DNA of 64,000 nucleotides, from the NCBI RefSeq assembly GCF_900104025.1, contig NZ_FNIQ01000004.1, positions 62,001-126,000 of the forward strand, in the 5' to 3' direction. The translations under genes were made by a program, and so were the position numbers. Numbering within the stretch: position 1 is the stretch's first letter; each line of letters begins with the position of its first letter. The stretch is from Geodermatophilus sp. DSM 45219. GTDB taxonomy: Bacteria; Actinomycetota; Actinomycetes; Mycobacteriales; Geodermatophilaceae. Below the pieces are notes generated by a model. It saw nothing but the letters and a program-made list of their open reading frames with translations, had not been told where the DNA came from and made no database searches. This document shows positions 54,580 to 62,876 of this stretch, one piece after another.

Positions 54580-55821
54580 TCAGAATTCGTCCGGGCACCA
54601 CGGGGTGACCGGCCAGCGGAACGCCGTCGCGGCCTGGGTCACCGCCCCCGGGCTCACCTCGGTGACCCGGCCGGCCGCCTGCAGCGTCGCCAGCGACACC
54701 CCGCCGAGGTAGGCCGCCGCGAGCGCCTCGACGTCGAGAACCAGGTCGGGGTCGGCGTCGGTCAGGGCGCAGAAGGCGCCGGCCGGGTGGCCGACCAGCG
54801 ACCACCGGCCGTCGTTCCACGGGCAGAACGGGTCGCGCACCTCGAGCACCAGGTTGACCCGCGCCGGGTAGCGGCGGGCGGCCAGCGCGCGGCCCACGTC
54901 GACCAGCCGCACCCACAGCGCGTCGAACGGCTGCGACCGCAGCGCCCGCGGCTCGGCGAGCAGGAGCCGCAGCGGGTCGTCCGGCGAGGCGGTGGGCGCC
55001 CGCATCGTGCGCACCAGGTCCAGCGACAGCAGGAACTGCCAGAGCGCCGCGTACGCCGGCGTGGTGAGGGCGCGCACCTCCTCGACGACGACGGTGCCGT
55101 CGGGCTGGCCGTCGTCGGTCCACGCCGAGCGCACCCGGTACGCCGCGTAGCCGGTGACCGTGCCGTCGGGCTCGACGTGCTGCAGGAACCGGCGCTCGGT
55201 GGCGCCCCGGCGCTGGGTGGGCTCGTCATGCAGGCCCCGGTCCCACCAGGGGGCGGTGCGCGCGAGGTTGCCCGGGACGAGCCGGCGCACCCGGTCGTGC
55301 AACCCCACCGCGGCCGCGCGGTGGTCCTCGACGCCCACCTGGCGCACCGCCCCGGCGCCGAGGTCGACGCCGGGCCGCAGCCGCAGCCGGGCGACCTCGC
55401 CGGAGAGGTTGCCCCGCCAGGTGGCCGGCGCGTAGCCGAACCGGCCGTAGATCGAGGACTCCGAGGCCCACAGCGCCGCCACCGGCTCGCGGTCCTGCTC
55501 GTGCAGCTCGGTGAGCTGGCGCCGCATGACCGCCGTCAGCACGCCCTGGCGGCGGTGGCTGGGCGCCACGCTCACCCAGGTCACCCCGGCGCACGGGACG
55601 ACGGCGCCGGGCACCGTCAGCTCCCGGCTGTAGACGCCCGAGGTCGCGACCACCCGGTCGCCGTCCCACAGGCCGAGGGTGCGGTCCAGCTCCGCGTGCG
55701 CCGGCACGCTGTCGACGAAGGACGCCGGCGCCTCGTCGCCGAACGTGGTGAACACGGCCCGGCTGAAGGCCGGCCACTCCTCGGCGGTGGCGGGGCGCAG
55801 CCGGTCGGCGATCTCGGTCAC
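54580..55821 (-). CDS. Eis-like GNAT N-acetyltransferase
   Basis: This 413-residue protein has the three-part architecture of mycobacterial Eis: an N-terminal GNAT domain, a second GNAT-like domain and a C-terminal SCP2-like domain. The acetyl-CoA loop is VSVAPSHRRQGVLTAVMRRQ near residues 86-105, the SSIYGRFGYAPAT motif is near 127, and the protein ends in Phe (PWCPDEF), whose carboxylate is the base in Eis. Eis proteins acetylate amines on aminoglycosides and other molecules, but natural substrates in environmental actinobacteria are unknown. GTG 55821 is the start. It converges on rpiB with a 12-nt gap. Confidence 0.9.
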   Translation of the reverse strand: MTEIADRLRPATAEEWPAFSRAVFTTFGDEAPASFVDSVPAHAELDRTLGLWDGDRVVATSGVYSRELTVPGAVVPCAGVTWVSVAPSHRRQGVLTAVMRRQLTELHEQDREPVAALWASESSIYGRFGYAPATWRGNLSGEVARLRLRPGVDLGAGAVRQVGVEDHRAAAVGLHDRVRRLVPGNLARTAPWWDRGLHDEPTQRRGATERRFLQHVEPDGTVTGYAAYRVRSAWTDDGQPDGTVVVEEVRALTTPAYAALWQFLLSLDLVRTMRAPTASPDDPLRLLLAEPRALRSQPFDALWVRLVDVGRALAARRYPARVNLVLEVRDPFCPWNDGRWSLVGHPAGAFCALTDADPDLVLDVEALAAAYLGGVSLATLQAAGRVTEVSPGAVTQAATAFRWPVTPWCPDEF

Positions 55822-56039
55822 CGGAGCTGTCTACCCGGCGGGTCCGACGTACGGCGACCGGGTTCCCGCTGCCCGGCCTGGCGACGGCCGGTGGACACGG
55901 GGGTTGCCTCCACACGGCCGGTGACCGCCGCGGGCGGTCGCCGTGACCCGCGCCGACCCGCGGTTAGGGTCGCCAGGTGCCGGGCGCGCCCACGCCGTCG
56001 TGCCCCGTGCGACCTCGGGCCCGGCAGGGGGAGGGAGCT

Positions 56040-57677
56040 GTGCGCGCTCCGACGGTGCCGATCGCCCTGACCGCCGTGCTGCTGGCCAGTGGCTGCGGCG
56101 CGGCCTCGGGCGAGGACGCCGAGGACGCCGCCGGCGTCACGACCTCGGCCCCCGACGCCCGGCTGACCCTCGTCGCCGACGAGGACCCGGTCGCCTCGGC
56201 GGCATCGGCCAGCCGGGCGCTGTTCGACACCGCGGACGTCGTGGTGGTGGCCCGCGACGGCGACGCGGCGGGGACGCTGCTGGGCGCCTCGGCGGCCACC
56301 GGCCTCGGCGTGCCGCTGCTGCTGGAGCCGTCCGGAGCCGGGGCGGCCGACGCGCTGACCACCGAGCTGGAGCGCCTGGGGACGACGACGGTGCTCGCCG
56401 TCGGGGAGGCCGAGGGCGGGGGCGGGGAGGGCGGGCCGGAGGTGGTCGCCGTCCCCGCGGACCCCGACGCCGTCGCCGGGGCCACCGGCCTGGAGCTCGG
56501 CGAGGTCCAGCAGGTGGACGACGGCGCGGCGACGGCCGCGGTCGCCGAGCTGGACCCCGGGCAGCCCGCCGCGCTGCAGCCCGCGGGGGCCGCGCCGGCC
56601 GCCGCCGGGGAGGACGCGGGGGAGCTGCCCGCGGTGGAGCGGGCCGAGCATCTCGAGGACACCCTGGTGGTCACCACCGGGGACCCCGGGGCGCTGGCCG
56701 GTGTGGCGACCGCGCGGGCGGCCGGGGCGCGGGTGCAGCTCACCGGCGGCACCGACCCCCGCGGGTCCGCGGAGCTGGTCGAGCTGATGACCGAGCAGGA
56801 GCCGCAGACGGTGGTCGCGCTGGGTGCCGGGTTCGCCGCCGAGGAGGGCCTGGACTGGAAGCTGGACGCCGCTGCCACCGGCGCCCAGCTGCCCGGCGGG
56901 GGCCAGCTGCTGTTCCCCGGGCGGATGATGGTCGCCCTCTACGGCAGCACGGAGGGCGCGGCGCTCGGCGTCCTCGGCGAGCAGGACCTGGAGGCGTCGA
57001 TCGAGCGGGCCAGGAGCACGGCGGCCCCGTACGAGGAGCTGGTCGACATGCCCGTCGTCCCGGCCTTCGAGATCATCGTGACCGTGGCGTCGTCGGTCGC
57101 CGGGCCGGACGGCAACTACTCCACCGAGCAGCCGGTCGAGGCCGTGCGGCCGTGGGTCGAGGCGGCCGGGGAGGCGGGGCTCTACGTCGTCCTGGACCTG
57201 CAGCCCGGGCGCACCGACTTCCGCACCCAGGCAGAGCAGTACCGCTCGCTGCTGGAGCTGCCGCACGTGGGGCTGGCGCTGGACCCGGAGTGGCGGCTGC
57301 GCCCGGACCAGGTGCACCTGCAGCAGATCGGCCAGGTGTCCATCGACGAGGTCAACGAGGTGGTCACCTGGCTGGCCGACCTGACCCGGGCGAACGACCT
57401 GCCGCAGAAGCTGCTGGTCCTGCACCAGTTCCAGGTCCGGATGATCCCGGAGCGGGAGCGGCTGGACACCTCCCGCGACGAGCTCGCGCTCATGGTGCAC
57501 GTCGACGGGCAGGGCCCCCAGCCGGCCAAGCAGGACACCTGGCGGGTGCTGCGGCAGACCGAGCCCGACGAGGTCGCCTGGGGCTGGAAGAACTTCTACG
57601 ACGAGGACCTGCCGATGCTCACCCCGGAGCAGACGGTCGCCGTCGAGCCGCGCCCGGACTTCGTCAGCTACCAGTAG
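56040..57677 (+). CDS. Secreted lipoprotein with CWB2-like repeats, function unknown
   Basis: This ~545-residue protein has a lipoprotein signal: a short N terminus, hydrophobic core and the lipobox LLASGC with Cys19. Residues ~50-130 and ~215-310 look like cell wall-binding repeat 2 units (a Val-rich strand, Asp/Ala-rich loop, GVPLLLEP and then ELERLGTTTVLAVG), seen by eye only. The C-terminal ~230 residues have a TIM-barrel look, with VVPAFEIIVTVASS, EAGLYVVLDLQPGRTDF and HVGLALDPEWRL. GTG 56040 has GGGAGGGAG just upstream and gives a perfect signal; the track start at 55977 would hide it. It is probably attached to the outer face of the membrane. Confidence 0.78.
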   Translation: MRAPTVPIALTAVLLASGCGAASGEDAEDAAGVTTSAPDARLTLVADEDPVASAASASRALFDTADVVVVARDGDAAGTLLGASAATGLGVPLLLEPSGAGAADALTTELERLGTTTVLAVGEAEGGGGEGGPEVVAVPADPDAVAGATGLELGEVQQVDDGAATAAVAELDPGQPAALQPAGAAPAAAGEDAGELPAVERAEHLEDTLVVTTGDPGALAGVATARAAGARVQLTGGTDPRGSAELVELMTEQEPQTVVALGAGFAAEEGLDWKLDAAATGAQLPGGGQLLFPGRMMVALYGSTEGAALGVLGEQDLEASIERARSTAAPYEELVDMPVVPAFEIIVTVASSVAGPDGNYSTEQPVEAVRPWVEAAGEAGLYVVLDLQPGRTDFRTQAEQYRSLLELPHVGLALDPEWRLRPDQVHLQQIGQVSIDEVNEVVTWLADLTRANDLPQKLLVLHQFQVRMIPERERLDTSRDELALMVHVDGQGPQPAKQDTWRVLRQTEPDEVAWGWKNFYDEDLPMLTPEQTVAVEPRPDFVSYQ

Positions 57678-57697
57678 CCCGCCGGTCACCACCCTCG

Positions 57698-58602
57698 CAG
57701 CTCGTCCGCAACGAGACCACCGGGGACGACGTGCTGCTGACCCAGCCCTACCGCTGGGGCAGCACGGTGTCGCAGGTGGACGTCGGCCTGCGCAAGGTCC
57801 GCGGCCAGTGGGACGTCGTCGGCACCGAGGCCACCGCGCTGCGGACGAAGGACCTCCCGGAGGACCCCGACGTCCTGGCCGCGACCGCCGAGGCGCACGC
57901 GACCACCGTCTACTACGTCGACCAGGTCGTGGCCACCTCCACCGAGGAGCTGACGACGGCGACCAGCTGGTACCAGGACACCCCGATCCTCGACTTCATC
58001 CAGCACGTGCAGACCGAGACGGTCGACACGCGCTGGAGGGCACCGAGCGGGCCGACCTGCCGGTGCTCTCGATCGCCGCGCCGTTCAGCCGGGAGGCGGT
58101 CTTCCCGCAGGGTGAGGTGACGATCCGCGACATCGCCGGCCTCTACGTCTTCGACAACACCCTGGAGGCGGTGGAGCTGACCGGCGCCGAGCTGCGGGCC
58201 TACCTCGAGGAGTCGGCGTCCTACTCCTCCCAGGTGCCCGCGACCGGCGAGGTGACGCCGGCCGCCCTGGCGCCGACCAAGCCGGACTACGACTACGACA
58301 CGCTCTCCGGCGTGGTCTACGACCTCGACGTCTCCAGCCCGGAGGGCGAGCGGGTCACCCGGCTGGAGGTGCCCGACGGCACGGTCGTCCAGGACGCCGA
58401 CCGCTTCGTCGTCGCGGTGAACGACTACCGCCGCGGCGGCGGCTTCCCGCACGTCAGCGGGGCCGAGGTGGTCCACGACGAGCAGGCCGAGATCCGCCAT
58501 CTGCTCATCGACCGGGCCCAGGACCGGCAGGTCATCGACCCGGCCGGGTCCGCCGTCGACAACTGGCAGCTCGTCCGCGCCGGGGAACCGCTCTTCCCGT
58601 GA
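57698..58602 (+). pseudogene. 5'-nucleotidase/metallophosphatase remnant, N-terminally deleted and frameshifted
   Basis: Starting 21 nt after the lipoprotein stop, the plus strand encodes the middle and C-terminal parts of a secreted bifunctional metallophosphatase/5'-nucleotidase (UshA-like), e.g. VSQVDVGLRKVRGQWDVVG, TATSWYQDTPILDFIQHVQTE and, in another frame, LPVLSIAAPFSREAVFPQG and FVVAVNDYRRGGGFP. The N-terminal metallophosphatase domain, which holds the metal ligands, is missing. The frame changes after 58030, where ACG is followed by CGC instead of GCG: a missing G. A start codon with a ribosome site is also lacking. It is most likely a decayed gene. Confidence 0.8.
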
Positions 58603-58613
58603 GAAGGCCCCCT

Positions 58614-58648
58614 GCTCCCCGTCCGGCCCGCCCGGGCGGACGGGGAGC
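58614..58648. terminator. 12-bp hairpin after the nucleotidase remnant
   Basis: Arms 58614-58625 and 58637-58648 are exact reverse complements around an 11-nt GC loop. It lies 11 nt after the stop of the remnant and before the sigma factor gene. Confidence 0.5.
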
Positions 58649-58742
58649 GGGGCGGGCGGGATGCGACACGGAGGGGTGCCGCGCCTCCCGTTGTGTCGGT
58701 GTCCTGTGGTGAGCTGTCGCGGCCCGCGCAGAGGAGGACCCC

Positions 58743-59717
58743 GTGACGACCGTGCTGACCGACGAACTGGACCCGCGACTGCTCGAGCACCGGCGGGAGC
58801 TGACCGGCTACTGCTACCGGATGCTCGGGTCGGCGTTCGACGCCGACGACGCGGTGCAGGAGACGATGGTCCGCGCCTGGCGCGGCCTGGGCGACTTCGA
58901 GGGCCGCTCGGCGCTGCGCTCCTGGCTGTACCGCATCGCCACCAACGTCTGCCTCGACCAGCTCTCCGGCCGCCAGCGGCGGGCGCTGCCGATGGACCTC
59001 TCCGGCTCGCCGTGGCAGCCGGTGCCGGCCTCGCTGGCCGGCCGCCGTCCCGGCACCGCCTGGGTCGAGCCGGTGCTCGACCGGCAGGTCGTGGCCGAGG
59101 ACGCCGACCCCGCCGAGCAGGCCGTGCAGCGCGAGTCGATCCGGCTGGCCTTCGTCTCCGCGCTGCAGCACCTGCCGCCGCGCCAGCGCGCCGTGCTGCT
59201 GCTGCGCGAGGTGCTGCGCTGGCGGGCCGAGGAGGTCGCGCAGCTGCTGGACACCACCGTCGCCTCGGTGAACAGCGCGCTGCAGCGGGCCCGCGCCACG
59301 ATGGCGGCCGTCGGCGGGGAGGCCGACACCGAGCCGCTGGACGACGTCCACCGCGCACTGCTCGAGCGCTACGTCGACGCCTTCGAGCGCTACGACGTCG
59401 AGGGTCTGGTGGCGCTGCTGCACGAGGACGCGACCCAGCACATGCCGCCGTTCGAGATGTGGCTGCGTGGGCGGGCCGACATCGGCACCTGGATGCTCGG
59501 GCCCGGCGCCGAGTGCCGCGGCTCCCGCGTGCTGGCGACCACCGCCAACGGCGCACCGGCGCTGGCCCAGTGGCGTCCCCGCGCCGGCGGCGGGTTCGAG
59601 CCGTGGGCGCTGCACGTGCTGGAGGTGCGCGACGGCCGCGTCGCGCACATCTCCAGCTTCCTCGACCTGGACAAGGACCTGTTCCGCCGGCTGGGCCTGC
59701 CCGCCGAGCCGGCCTGA
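58743..59717 (+). CDS. ECF sigma factor with C-terminal SnoaL-like domain (SigJ/SigG type)
   Basis: This 324-residue protein joins an ECF sigma factor to a C-terminal SnoaL/NTF2-like domain. Region 2 is [32 protein letters not shown] near residues 18-50, region 4 includes [41 protein letters not shown] near 141-182, and the extra domain spans ~200-320 ([29 protein letters not shown]). Such sigma factors have no separate anti-sigma and are thought to be controlled by the extra domain. The GTG at 58743 follows AGAGGAGGA. No clear regulon partner is adjacent. Confidence 0.92.
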   Translation: MTTVLTDELDPRLLEHRRELTGYCYRMLGSAFDADDAVQETMVRAWRGLGDFEGRSALRSWLYRIATNVCLDQLSGRQRRALPMDLSGSPWQPVPASLAGRRPGTAWVEPVLDRQVVAEDADPAEQAVQRESIRLAFVSALQHLPPRQRAVLLLREVLRWRAEEVAQLLDTTVASVNSALQRARATMAAVGGEADTEPLDDVHRALLERYVDAFERYDVEGLVALLHEDATQHMPPFEMWLRGRADIGTWMLGPGAECRGSRVLATTANGAPALAQWRPRAGGGFEPWALHVLEVRDGRVAHISSFLDLDKDLFRRLGLPAEPA

Positions 59718-59719
59718 CG

Positions 59720-59798
59720 GAGGACCCCTGCCCCCACCGCTCGGCCCTCTCCCGGGGCCTGCCGCGAGCTTGCGAGCGGTGGGGAGGAGAGGGTCCTC
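59720..59798. terminator. Long terminator hairpin, copy of a dispersed intergenic element
   Basis: GAGGACCC (59720-59727) pairs with GGGTCCTC (59791-59798), and the 12-nt arm 59732-59743 pairs with 59773-59784. The right half (59764-59798) closely matches 13501-13535. It lies between the sigma factor gene (+) and larE (-), both converging. Confidence 0.6.
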
Positions 59799-59824
59799 TC
59801 ACCGGCAGGGGCCACCGCACCGGC

Positions 59825-60676
59825 TCAGCCCTCGCGGACGCCCACCAGCGGCAGGGTGAAGGCGCCGGACTGGATGCCGGCGAGGTCCAGGGCGAGGAAC
59901 CGGAAGCCGGCTGCCCGCACCACCCGGATCGCCTGCTCGCGCAGGGGGTCCGAGACGAGCGCCGGCAGGTCCTCGACCGCGACCTCGAGGCGGGCGACGT
60001 CCCCGTGGTGACGGACCCGCAGGTCGCGGAGCCCGAGTCGCCGCAGCCCGGCCTCCGCCTCCTCCACCTGGGCGAGCTTCTCGGGTGAGACCTCGCTGTG
60101 GTGCGGGATCCGCGAGGCCAGGCACGGCGCCGCGGGCTTGTCCGCGCAGGGCAGGTCCAGCGCGCGGGCGATCCGGCGCACCGCGGCCTTGTCCAGACCG
60201 GCGTCGGCCAGCGGGCGCAGCACGGCGTGCGCGGTGGCCGCGCGAGATCCGGGGCGGTCCGGTCGCCGGGCGTCGTCGGCGTTCTCCCCGTAGGCGACCG
60301 CGGTCAGCCCGTACCGGGACACGACGTCCTGGGAGATCCGCTCGAACAGCTCGTCCTTGCAGTGGAAGCAGCGGTCCGGGCCGTTGCGCCGGTACTCGGG
60401 CCGGTCCCCCTCGAAGGTGGGCACCTCCACCACGGGCACCCCGACGTGCGCGGCGACCCGGTGGGCGGCCTCCCGCTCGTCGGACGCGAGGCTGGGTGAG
60501 ACCCCGAGGAGGGCGAGCACGCGGTCCGGGCCGAGGGCGTCGACGGCGAGGGCGAGCAGCACCGAGGAGTCGACGCCCCCGGAGAACGCGACCCCCAGCC
60601 GCGCCGTGCCGGCCAGCCCTTCCCGGAGGCCGTCGACCGCCCGGCGGTCCTCCGGCCGGAGTGCCGTCAGAGACAC
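59825..60676 (-). CDS. larE: Pyridinium-3,5-bisthiocarboxylic acid mononucleotide synthase LarE (sacrificial sulfur transferase)
   Basis: This 283-residue enzyme adds sulfur to the nickel-pincer cofactor precursor of lactate racemase. The PP-loop motif SGGVDSS is near residues 31-37. CFHCK near residue 103 and PCLASRIP near 188 hold conserved cysteines; some LarE proteins give up a cysteine sulfur while others with several cysteines bind an iron-sulfur cluster. Three cysteines in the expected region (two in CFHC, one in PCLAS) fit the cluster type better. The start GTG 60676 has GAGAG upstream. It follows larA on the same strand by 45 nt. Confidence 0.9.
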   Translation of the reverse strand: MSLTALRPEDRRAVDGLREGLAGTARLGVAFSGGVDSSVLLALAVDALGPDRVLALLGVSPSLASDEREAAHRVAAHVGVPVVEVPTFEGDRPEYRRNGPDRCFHCKDELFERISQDVVSRYGLTAVAYGENADDARRPDRPGSRAATAHAVLRPLADAGLDKAAVRRIARALDLPCADKPAAPCLASRIPHHSEVSPEKLAQVEEAEAGLRRLGLRDLRVRHHGDVARLEVAVEDLPALVSDPLREQAIRVVRAAGFRFLALDLAGIQSGAFTLPLVGVREG

Positions 60677-60720
60677 GTGCTCTCCCGTTCCTCGCCCGTA
60701 CGGACCGTGCGCGCTGCGAC

Positions 60721-62016
60721 TCAGCTGATCTCGGCGAGCAGCTCGGAGCTCACGTACGGGATGGTCTGCGGCCCCTCGGGCAGCACGCACACCCGGGCGT
60801 CGGGCCCTGCCGCGTCGAGCAGTTCCCGGACCGTGGCGCCGATGTCGTGGGTCTGCTCCAGGTGCGCCGCCTCGAGGGCGTGGTCGGAGAGGTAGGCGGT
60901 GTGCATGATCACCCGCGCCCGGCTCTGGATCTTCGCCTGCACCTGGACCTGCCACTGGTCGGGCACGGTCTTCGGCCGGTTCTCGATCAGGTCGAGGAGC
61001 GCCTGGGGGGACTCCGCGGACTCGAGCACCTCCCGGTAGGAGCCGTGGTTGGGGAACCCGTCCCGGCACTCCGCCGCGCACACGATCGCGCCGCCGTCCT
61101 TCACCACCGTGGCCGCCGCGGAGATGCCCTTCACGGCCTGGTACAGGTTCTGGTCCAAGGGGTAGCCGGAGTTGGTCGTGACCACCACGTCGAACAGCTC
61201 CGGCACCGGGGCCATCGCCAGCTCCCGCGCCGCCTCGCGGGCCGCGGCGTGCATGGCGAACAGCTCCCCGGCGAACGCGCCCACGATCTGCTGGTCCCGG
61301 TTGAGGGTGACGTCGAAGCCGAAGTGCACGCCACCGACCGCGGCGACGACCGCGCGGATGTCGTCGTGGACGGGGTTGCCCTCGCAGACGCCCCACACGG
61401 CCCGGGGGGAGCCGATGCGCTCGGCGTCGTGCAGGGTGAGCACGGTCTCCAGGCCGGCCAGCCCGGGGACGGCCAGCTTCGGGCCGCCGCTGAACCCGGC
61501 GAAGAAGTGCGGCTCGACGAACCCCGTGGTGATCCGGACGTCGGCCTCGACCCAGTGGCGGTCGAGCCAGACGGGCACGCCGTTGCCGTGGGTGCCCATC
61601 CAGACCAGGGAGTCCTCGTCGCGGGCGTCGTGGTTGAGGACGTGCACCCGGTCGACGACGTCGTCGCCGAGCATGCTCCGGATCTCGGCCTCGGTGTTGC
61701 CGCGGTGGGTGCCCGTGGCCACCAGGACCACCACGTCGTCCAGGGAGACGATCCCGTCGAGTTCCTCGAGCACGGCCGGGACCATGAGGTCACGCGGCTG
61801 GGCGCGGGTGCCGTCGCAGACGGAGATGGCCACCTTCTGCCCCGGTCGCACGATCTCGCGCAGCCGTGGCCCGGCCACCGGTGCGCGCAGGGCCGACCGC
61901 AGGACCGCCGCGGGATCGTCGGCGCCGGGCACGTAGCGGGGCTCGACGACCGTCGTCCGGTCGTCAGGCAGGTCGACGGTCAGACCCTGCTCGCCGTAGG
62001 CCAGTTGGACCCTCAT
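60721..62016 (-). CDS. larA: Nickel-dependent lactate racemase LarA
   Basis: This 431-residue enzyme interconverts D- and L-lactate (or related 2-hydroxy acids) with the nickel-pincer nucleotide. VAISVCDGTRAQPRD near residue 64, ATGTHRGNTEAEIRSMLG near 103, and the cofactor Lys in EPHFFAGFSGGPKLAVPG near 183 match LarA, including the His and Lys that hold the cofactor. Length is the family norm (~425). LarA homologues act on a range of 2-hydroxy acids, so lactate is the default but not sure. The ATG at 62016 faces larB over a 149-nt promoter region. Confidence 0.92.
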   Translation of the reverse strand: MRVQLAYGEQGLTVDLPDDRTTVVEPRYVPGADDPAAVLRSALRAPVAGPRLREIVRPGQKVAISVCDGTRAQPRDLMVPAVLEELDGIVSLDDVVVLVATGTHRGNTEAEIRSMLGDDVVDRVHVLNHDARDEDSLVWMGTHGNGVPVWLDRHWVEADVRITTGFVEPHFFAGFSGGPKLAVPGLAGLETVLTLHDAERIGSPRAVWGVCEGNPVHDDIRAVVAAVGGVHFGFDVTLNRDQQIVGAFAGELFAMHAAAREAARELAMAPVPELFDVVVTTNSGYPLDQNLYQAVKGISAAATVVKDGGAIVCAAECRDGFPNHGSYREVLESAESPQALLDLIENRPKTVPDQWQVQVQAKIQSRARVIMHTAYLSDHALEAAHLEQTHDIGATVRELLDAAGPDARVCVLPEGPQTIPYVSSELLAEIS

Positions 62017-62165
62017 CTGATCACCCGTCCTGCCGTCCGGTCGGTGGAGCCTGCTCGGACCCTAACCGGGACCGCCGGTCCCGGCGCCGCCGCGGGCCCA
62101 CCAGGGGCGGACCGCCTGCGCGGCCCCGCTGTGGGCAGCCGGCCGCTGCCGTGCAGGATGCCGCT

Positions 62166-62876
62166 GTGGACGGCGAGGGACGCGACCCGGGGTACGTCGA
62201 CCTCGGGTTCGCGCGGGTGGACACCGATCGGCTGTCCCGCACCGGGGACCCGGAGGTGGTCTACGCCGCCGGGAAGACGCCGGAGGAGGTCGTCGCCATC
62301 GTCGGGACGCTCCGCGAGGCGGCTCCGCACCGGCCGGCCCTGGTCACGCGGGCGGACCCGGCGACGGTGGCGGCGGTGCGGCTGCGGTGGCCCGGGGCGC
62401 GGGTGGAGGCGACGACGCTGGTCGTCGGGGACCTGCCGCCGGCCCGGGGCCTCGTCGCGGTCGTCACCGCCGGGACGTCGGACGCGACGGTGGCGGCGGA
62501 GGCCGCGACCACGGTGCGGGTCTTCGGCGCCGACGTCGTCCGGGTGGTCGACGTCGGGGTCGCGGGGCTGCACCGCGTGCTCGACGCCCGGCCGGTGCTC
62601 CAGGACGCCGACATCGCGATCGTGGTGGCCGGCATGGAGGGCGCGCTGCCCAGCGTGATCGGCGGGCTCGTCGGCACACCGGTGGTGGCCGTGCCGACCA
62701 GCGTCGGCTACGGGGCCAGCTTCGGCGGTCTGTCCGCGCTGCTGGGGATGCTCAACTCGTGCGCCGCGGGCGTGGTCGTCTGCAACATCGACAACGGGTT
62801 CGGAGCCGGGGTCTTCGCCGCGCGGATCGCACGGAGCATCCACGCCGGCGGCTCCGGCGTCGGGGAGCGGCGGTGA
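62166..62876 (+). CDS. larB: Pyridinium-3,5-biscarboxylic acid mononucleotide synthase LarB
   Basis: This ~236-residue enzyme carboxylates and hydrolyses nicotinic acid adenine dinucleotide to begin the nickel-pincer cofactor. It has the AIR carboxylase-like fold: VVTAGTSDATVAAEAATTVRVFGADVVRVVDVGVAGLHR near residues 98-140, IAIVVAGMEGALPSVIGGLV near 152-172 and TSVGYGASFGGLSALLGMLNSCAAGVVVCNIDNGFGAG near 178-218. Starts at 62151 or 62166 (GTG) are possible; 62166 has AGGA at 7 nt. The stop overlaps the larC start by 4 nt. Confidence 0.92.
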   Translation: MDGEGRDPGYVDLGFARVDTDRLSRTGDPEVVYAAGKTPEEVVAIVGTLREAAPHRPALVTRADPATVAAVRLRWPGARVEATTLVVGDLPPARGLVAVVTAGTSDATVAAEAATTVRVFGADVVRVVDVGVAGLHRVLDARPVLQDADIAIVVAGMEGALPSVIGGLVGTPVVAVPTSVGYGASFGGLSALLGMLNSCAAGVVVCNIDNGFGAGVFAARIARSIHAGGSGVGERR

